Shown here piece after piece: positions 59,032 to 64,000 of a stretch of 64,000 bases of DNA. Within the stretch, counting starts at the first letter, position 1, and every line of letters begins with the position of its first letter. The translations under genes were made by a program, and so were the position numbers. Source of the stretch: DATFNI01 sp963712305 (GTDB lineage: Bacteria > Bacteroidota > Rhodothermia > Balneolales > DATFMH01); assembly GCA_963712305.1 (NCBI GenBank), contig CAVQHI010000002.1, positions 620,001 through 684,000 of the forward strand, in the 5' to 3' direction. Under the pieces are notes generated by a model, which saw only the letters and a list, made by a program, of their open reading frames with translations, made no database searches and was not told where the DNA came from.

Positions 59032-61197
59032 ATGCGTTATCGAGACCATACGGCAAGGGGTTTACTGTATTTCCTCCGATCCGGGCGCATATGGGTGTGC
59101 TTGTTTGTTATACTTATCTGTAGCAATAACTTGTTATTAGCACAGCAACAGGAAACGGATTCACTCTTGAATGTTTTGGCGCATTATCAAAAAGAAGATA
59201 CCGTAAAACTTAAGCTGCTCAATGACATTGCCTTTAATTACTACAGCTTCAATCCGGATAGTGGCCTCAAGATAGCGGATGTGGCAATTGCCCTGGCTCA
59301 AAAACTGAACGATACCTTGCGGCTGGCCAGCTCATATTCCAATAAAGGAACAAACTACTGGGCAAAGGGTCAGGATTCTGCTGCTCTGCAGATGTATAAC
59401 ATGTCGTTGCGATTACATGAGTTACAGAACGACCAAAGGGGGATGGCCAAAATCTACAATAATTTAGGGATCATCTATTTTGGGTTATCTAATTATCCCA
59501 AAGCCATTGAATACCATGATAAGGCCTTGGCCATTTTTAAAGAGCTAAGAGATAGTATCCGTATAGCAACTTCGTACAATAACGTTGGGATTGATTACCA
59601 ATATCTGTCCGACTATCCAAAGGCGCTGGAGTATTATCTTGAAACACTTCGGATCTATCAGCTAAGCGATAATGAGTCTGCAAAGGCTGATGTACTTGGC
59701 AATATTGGAATCGTTTATAAAGATCTGAAAAATTATCCCAAATCGTTGGAATATCATACCAGGGCATTGCAGCTTTATGAGCAGTTGGGAAACAAGCGAG
59801 GTATTGCTAATACCCTGACCAATATTGGTATCGTGTATGACAATACTGACAGTACAGCCCGGGCTCTGGAATATTTTCAGCAGGCTTTGCAAATCAGTGA
59901 GTCGATGGGAGACAAAAGACATGTGGCAAGCGGCTTTCTCAACCTTGGAGAACTTTATCATGCAGTTAAGAATTACCACAAAGCGCTGAATTATCTCGGG
60001 AAAGCGTTGACTATGTATGAGGAGTTGGGCGATAGGAACAGCATCGTCGTCTGTCTTAATGAGATTAGTAGTATTTACAGCGAAGCGCCGGGAAAAATTC
60101 TCTTGCAACATGGGATACACACTTCAAATCGTTATGCTAAGTCATTGGCGCTGCTTACACGGGCTCAAAAGCTTGCCAAAGAAACGGATGCCCTTGATCG
60201 TCTGGCACAGACTTGGGGAAACCTGAGTAAATTGTACGAGAAGAATGGGAAATTTGCCGAAGCTCTGCATGCCTATCGTCAATATGCTCTCCTGGAAGAC
60301 AGTGTTTTCAATAATGAAAAAGAGAAGGAGGTCGCCCGGAGAGAAATTCAATTTGAGTATAGACAGAAGGAAGCACAGATCCGTGCAGCGCAGGAAAAAA
60401 AGGAGGCACTGGCAGCAGCAACGATACAAAAACAGCGAGTTATTAGAAATGCTACAATTGGCGGTAGCGTATTACTATTGTTGGCTCTATTCGTCATTTT
60501 CACTTTTTACAAAAGGAGACGTGATGCGGAGGATCAAAAAAGGGATGCTGAATTCAAGGCAACGGTAGCCGACACGGAGATGAAGGCGTTGCGGTTACAG
60601 ATGAATCCGCATTTTATTTTCAATTCGCTGAATTCGATCGGCGATTACATGATCAAGAATGATGTACAAAAGGCGGATTACTACTTAGCGCGCTTTGCAA
60701 AAGTCATGCGGTTGATTCTGGAAAACTCAGAGAAAAAAGAAATTCCTTTGTCAGACGACCTGAAAGCACTGGAACTCTATATGCAACTGGAGTCCATGCG
60801 GCTGAATAATAAGTTTACGTATGAGATCAATGTGGATAAAGATATTGATCCGGAAACGACACTTGTGCCGCCTCTTATTTTGCAACCTTTCGTGGAAAAC
60901 AGCATATGGCATGGAATCGCCCCTAAAAATGGAGATGGAAAGATCACGATTCGTATTAAAAAAGCGAATGATATGATAAACTGCGTTGTCGAGGACAACG
61001 GACTGGGTTTGCCAAAGCCAACAGCTATTGCGGGTGCACAAAACAAAATTGCCAAAAAGTCCATGGGAGTGAATATCACAAAAACACGTATCGATATTAT
61101 CAATAAGATCAAAAAGACTTCTGCAAGCGTGGAATTGGCTGATCTTTCGGAAGGAACGAGAGTCGAAGTCAGGCTACCGCTTGAGTTAAGTTTTTAG
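59032..61197 (+). CDS. TPR sensor histidine kinase of the LytS type
   Basis: The 721-residue protein has a signal peptide (about residues 18-38, ending LLLAQ). Eight or so TPR units follow, outside the membrane (for example ATSYNNVGIDYQYLSDYPKALEYY). Then come a coiled-coil stretch, one span at about 477-498 (GGSVLLLLALFVIFTFY) and a HisKA_7TM/LytS-type kinase: LRLQMNPHFIFNSLNSI with His527, LQPFVENSIWHG (N-box) and VEDNGLGL (G-box). TPRs outside the cell probably bind a protein or peptide ligand. The response regulator follows after 4 nt, so this is a two-component pair. Confidence 0.92.
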   Translation: MRYRDHTARGLLYFLRSGRIWVCLFVILICSNNLLLAQQQETDSLLNVLAHYQKEDTVKLKLLNDIAFNYYSFNPDSGLKIADVAIALAQKLNDTLRLASSYSNKGTNYWAKGQDSAALQMYNMSLRLHELQNDQRGMAKIYNNLGIIYFGLSNYPKAIEYHDKALAIFKELRDSIRIATSYNNVGIDYQYLSDYPKALEYYLETLRIYQLSDNESAKADVLGNIGIVYKDLKNYPKSLEYHTRALQLYEQLGNKRGIANTLTNIGIVYDNTDSTARALEYFQQALQISESMGDKRHVASGFLNLGELYHAVKNYHKALNYLGKALTMYEELGDRNSIVVCLNEISSIYSEAPGKILLQHGIHTSNRYAKSLALLTRAQKLAKETDALDRLAQTWGNLSKLYEKNGKFAEALHAYRQYALLEDSVFNNEKEKEVARREIQFEYRQKEAQIRAAQEKKEALAAATIQKQRVIRNATIGGSVLLLLALFVIFTFYKRRRDAEDQKRDAEFKATVADTEMKALRLQMNPHFIFNSLNSIGDYMIKNDVQKADYYLARFAKVMRLILENSEKKEIPLSDDLKALELYMQLESMRLNNKFTYEINVDKDIDPETTLVPPLILQPFVENSIWHGIAPKNGDGKITIRIKKANDMINCVVEDNGLGLPKPTAIAGAQNKIAKKSMGVNITKTRIDIINKIKKTSASVELADLSEGTRVEVRLPLELSF

Positions 61198-61201
61198 CAG
61201 C

Positions 61202-61954
61202 ATGATCAGAGCAGTTATCATTGATGATGAACAGCATTGCATCGACCGGTTGAGCAGACTCCTGGAAACGTATTGCAGGGAGTCTATTCAACTGACAGGG
61301 AGCTTTCTGACACTCGAGAAAAGCATTCAGGGAATCAGGGAACTAAAACCCGAGGTCATTTTCCTGGATGTGATGCTGGGCAAACAAACCGGATTTGACC
61401 TGTTGGAACAGTTAGGCAGCATCCCTTTTGCCGTGATCTTTACCACATCATTTGATCAATATGCTGTACAGGCATTCCGGTTCAGTGCCATCGACTATCT
61501 GCTAAAACCCGTGGATCCGGACGATCTGCGGGAGGCGGTTGCAAAACTTGAGGAAAAGATATCAAAGGATGAACTCTCGAAAAAAATGGATGTGCTCTTT
61601 CATAACCTGAAAACGCTGCAAGGCTCATCCAGGAAAATTAGTATTCCAACAAGTAGTGGATTGACCTTCGTACAGGTGGGCGACATTATTCGCTGCCAGT
61701 CAGATGTCAATTATACAATTATTTACCTGAAAAATGAGCGAAAGCTGACCGTTGCCAGAACTTTAAAAGAATTTGAGGAGTTACTGACAGACTACAATTT
61801 CTATCGTATCCATAATTCACATCTTATCAATTTGGCATTTATCAAGAGTTATAATAAAGGCAAAGGCGGTACAGTCATTATGACCGATCAGTCGGAAATT
61901 GAAGTGGCAACCAGGCGCAAAGAGAGTTTCCTTAAAAAGCTATCAGAATTGTGA
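61202..61954 (+). CDS. LytTR-family response regulator
   Basis: The 250-residue protein has a receiver domain with the acidic pair IDDEQ, phospho-acceptor Asp56 (FLDVML), Thr/Ser at FTTSFDQYA and Lys at LLKPVD. The C-terminal LytTR DNA-binding domain starts at about residue 145 (FVQVGDIIRCQSDVNYTIIY, FYRIHNSHLINLAFIKSYNK). It starts 4 nt after the kinase stop. The phosphorylated regulator would bind paired direct repeats near its target promoters; none is evident next to it. Confidence 0.93.
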   Translation: MIRAVIIDDEQHCIDRLSRLLETYCRESIQLTGSFLTLEKSIQGIRELKPEVIFLDVMLGKQTGFDLLEQLGSIPFAVIFTTSFDQYAVQAFRFSAIDYLLKPVDPDDLREAVAKLEEKISKDELSKKMDVLFHNLKTLQGSSRKISIPTSSGLTFVQVGDIIRCQSDVNYTIIYLKNERKLTVARTLKEFEELLTDYNFYRIHNSHLINLAFIKSYNKGKGGTVIMTDQSEIEVATRRKESFLKKLSEL

Positions 61955-61968
61955 TAATACCGCGGTCA

Positions 61969-61987
61969 TCCCGAAAAGCTTTCGGGA
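61969..61987. terminator. Short hairpin after the LytTR gene
   Basis: An 8-bp stem TCCCGAAA/TTTCGGGA with a 3-nt loop lies 15 nt past the stop. It may be the first of two terminators for the two-component operon. Confidence 0.5.
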
Positions 61988-62005
61988 CTATCCGTCAGGC
62001 CGCTG

Positions 62006-62050
62006 CATTGTAAGGATGCCATCACTCAAAGTGATGGCATCCTTACAATG
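62006..62050. terminator. Long terminator hairpin (GGATGCCATC family)
   Basis: A perfect 21-bp stem (62006-62026 with 62030-62050) and a 3-nt loop. The inner 15 bp match the hairpin at 17355-17391 apart from paired changes that keep the stem intact. Confidence 0.75.
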
Positions 62051-62132
62051 GGAATGATATGCCCCCCGAACTCAATTGCTATACATAGTTCAGTTCCCTT
62101 AATAATCTCAATGAAGAGGAGTCATCATTTAA

Positions 62133-62858
62133 ATGGCACAACTATTCATCGGAACCAGTGGTTGGTCGTACGACGGATGGATCGGCGATTTTTATCCAAA
62201 TGACATAGAAAAACGGGATATGTTGTCGTTTTACGCCAAACAATTTAATACCGTCGAGATCAACGCGACCTATTACCGATTGCCATTCGAGAATATGGTA
62301 AAAGGCTGGTACAACCGTGCACCAGATGGGTTCCTATACGCCGTTAAAGGACACCGGCGTATTACTCATTACAACAAGCTGAAGGATGTAGATGAATCCG
62401 TTTCCAACCACATTGAGCGTGTCAAGAAGCTGGGAGATCATCTTGGACCCATGCTCTGGCAGTTGCCGTCGAACCTTCATATTGATCCGGTACGACTTGA
62501 TGATTTCCTGGAGGGGTTGCCGCATGAATATCGACATGCTGTCGAGTTCCGGCATAAATCGTGGTTAAATGCCGAGATATTTAAGATTATGCGTAAGCAC
62601 AATACCGCCCAGGTTTGGATCAGCTCGAAGCAGATGCCGGTTGATTTTACCGATACGGCAGATTTTGTATATGCGCGTTTCCATGGACTTAAGGGAGGGT
62701 ACCGGTACGATTATAGCCGGGAGGAACTGGAGCCATGGGCTGATGTAATTAAAAAGATGAGAGACTTGGGTAAAGATGTTTATGTCTATTTCAATAATGA
62801 TGTCGACTGTAACGCCCCGAAAAATGGAAAGCTGCTGCGAGATATATTGAGTGAATAA
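62133..62858 (+). CDS. DUF72 (YecE-like) family protein
   Basis: The 241-residue protein has the DUF72 TIM-barrel signature: FIGTSGWSYDGWIGDFYP, FNTVEINATYYRLP, FLYAVKGHRRITH, LGPMLWQLP, AVEFRHKSW and the ending VYFNNDVDCNAPKNG. The function is unsettled in all organisms. It stands alone on the plus strand, downstream of a strong terminator. Confidence 0.9.
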   Translation: MAQLFIGTSGWSYDGWIGDFYPNDIEKRDMLSFYAKQFNTVEINATYYRLPFENMVKGWYNRAPDGFLYAVKGHRRITHYNKLKDVDESVSNHIERVKKLGDHLGPMLWQLPSNLHIDPVRLDDFLEGLPHEYRHAVEFRHKSWLNAEIFKIMRKHNTAQVWISSKQMPVDFTDTADFVYARFHGLKGGYRYDYSREELEPWADVIKKMRDLGKDVYVYFNNDVDCNAPKNGKLLRDILSE

Positions 62859-63000
62859 GAAGGACCGGTCTTTATGTCACCCCTATAAATCGGGGCAAAC
62901 TTGCGACAGAGCTGGTGGAGTAGATTGGTCACAAGTCACAGACTTGCGACAGAGTCGGAGGAATTACCACTTATTTCCCTATTTCCGTATTTCCTTATAC

Positions 63001-63036
63001 CCTATACCCTATACCCTATACCCTATACCCCTATAC
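63001..63036. repeat. Heptamer tandem repeat (CCTATAC)
   Basis: Four perfect CCTATAC units (63001-63028) and one with an extra C sit between the DUF72 gene and dusB. About 60-110 nt earlier ACTTGCGACAGAG occurs twice (62899 and 62942 regions). Confidence 0.8.
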
Positions 63037-63055
63037 CCCCCCTATTCCACTGAGA

Positions 63056-64000
63056 CTACGCAACGGCAAATAACTCTTCGTCGCGGAAATTGAGGAGAAG
63101 CTCGAGGATCGGCTGCATCTCATTGTGCAGCATAATCTCGGCACGAAGCTTCCTCCCATTGTGAATTCCTTTGAAATAGTTGCCGTATTGTTTTTTCATC
63201 ATGATCACTCCCTGCCGTTCACCATGATGACGTACAGACTCTCGAAGATGATCTGCACAGGTTGATAAGCGTTCTTCAATTGACGGTTCCGGCATAAGTT
63301 CACCTGTTTCAAGGTAATGTCGTGTGTGACGAAAAATCCATGGGTTGCCGATGGCGCCTCGTCCGATCATCAATCCATCTACGCCAGTTTCATCAAAAAC
63401 CTTTTTAGCTATTTCAGGACTTGTTATGTCACCATTACCGATAATCGGTATATGTAGTCCGGGGGTATCCTTCAGATATTTAAAGAACTCCCAGCGAGCG
63501 TCCCCTTTATATTTTTGAGCTCTGGTACGTCCGTGCACAGTCAGTGCTTTTACGCCGATGCTTTGAAGCATAAGGGCGACTTCTCGTATTCTTATGGACT
63601 GATCATCCCAGCCTAACCGTGTTTTTACAGTGACAGGATGGTTTTGAACTGCATCCACAACGCTGCCGGTCATACGCTCCATCATTGCGAGATCCTTGAG
63701 GCAAGCTGAGCCGGCATTCTTCTTAACGATCTTATATACAGGGCATCCGAAATTGATATCGATGATATCGGGATTATTGGCTTCAGCAATTTTGGCTGCT
63801 CCATGCATTGCTTCTTCACGTCCGCCAAATATTTGGATGCCAAACGGCCGTTCAATTTCTTCAAACTCCATCTTATGTATCGACTTATCAACGTCGCGTA
63901 TGATGGCTTCGGAACTAATAAATTCCGTGTAGACGACACTGGCACCTTGTTTCCGGCAGATAACGCGGAACGGTGAATCAGTCACGTCCTCCATGGGAGC
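63056..64000 (-). CDS. dusB: tRNA-dihydrouridine synthase (5' end outside window)
   Basis: The frame runs off the window edge. The first visible residues, APMEDVTDSPFR, are the FMN-binding start of the family, so only about 15 residues are missing. Later motifs are GIQIFGGREEAM, DINFGCPVYKIVKKNAGSA (active-site Cys), VTVKTRLGWD, VHGRTRAQKY, IPIIGNGDI and IGRGAIGNPWIF. This enzyme reduces uridine to dihydrouridine in tRNA D-loops. DusB type is the best match by NFGCPV and GNGDI; the symbol is provisional. Confidence 0.88.
   Translation of the reverse strand, partial: APMEDVTDSPFRVICRKQGASVVYTEFISSEAIIRDVDKSIHKMEFEEIERPFGIQIFGGREEAMHGAAKIAEANNPDIIDINFGCPVYKIVKKNAGSACLKDLAMMERMTGSVVDAVQNHPVTVKTRLGWDDQSIRIREVALMLQSIGVKALTVHGRTRAQKYKGDARWEFFKYLKDTPGLHIPIIGNGDITSPEIAKKVFDETGVDGLMIGRGAIGNPWIFRHTRHYLETGELMPEPSIEERLSTCADHLRESVRHHGERQGVIMMKKQYGNYFKGIHNGRKLRAEIMLHNEMQPILELLLNFRDEELFAVA

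Noticed and set aside
62851..63093. 80-codon frame after the DUF72 gene
   Set aside because: It translates the CCTATAC repeat array (YPIPYTLYPIP) and overlaps the DUF72 end; a repeat artefact.

Overview
The window looks like a chromosomal segment of a Bacteroidota/FCB-group bacterium, most likely of the Balneolota/Rhodothermota/Ignavibacteria kind. The reasons are: seven or so large exported proteins that share one C-terminal sorting domain (YPNPFNPTT followed by LASGVYFYR and a terminal basic LLLK/LMLIK tail); an AccD that lacks the zinc-finger cysteines, as in other Bacteroidota; TolB/PD40-type lipoproteins; DUF3109 and DUF3857 proteins; and a LytS/LytTR pair with a TPR sensor. No rRNA, tRNA or CRISPR array was seen.

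Layout. 1-5616: a truncated unknown gene end, then two exported beta-propeller proteins with the sorting domain (the first broken by a frameshift). 5752-10097: a minus-strand operon of sigma factor, membrane zinc-finger anti-sigma and TPR-CHAT protease. 10428-13948: Rieske/FAD oxidoreductase, pyrC, small membrane protein. 14061-15850: an IS110-family element inserted in a REP-like palindrome; its left end carries what reads as a complete bridge RNA. 15921-17352: glutamine amidotransferase and GyrI-like protein. 17395-23426: cassette A, an exported subtilase broken by a 7-bp duplication plus PD40 lipoproteins, flanked by an M16 peptidase remnant. 23434-27070: M16 peptidase pair. 27255-30799: nuclease-fold and DUF3857 proteins. 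30829-32993: four-helix-bundle gene, tsaB, accD. 33052-38047: cassette B, an intact subtilase plus three PD40 lipoproteins behind the same leader sequence as cassette A. 38360-42688: obgE, dprA, a DUF3109 gene, rpoN. 42745-47598: a GntR-controlled sugar operon (GH9-like, deoC, GH140-like). 47676-49716: Lrp regulator and membrane protein. 50281-54484: two exported proteins, both with frameshifted 5' ends. 54957-56225: serS between degenerate repeat arrays. 56481-58772: small membrane protein, exported protein, outer-membrane barrel. 59032-61954: TPR histidine kinase and LytTR regulator. 62133-64000: DUF72 protein and the dusB end.

The most informative find is the IS110 element. Its element ends, target guides, donor guide and circle-junction promoter can all be read from the bases and agree with one another. 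The second is the sigma/anti-sigma/TPR-CHAT operon, which resembles protease-controlled sigma release. A third theme is that housekeeping genes are intact while four of the exported sorting-domain proteins carry frameshifts.
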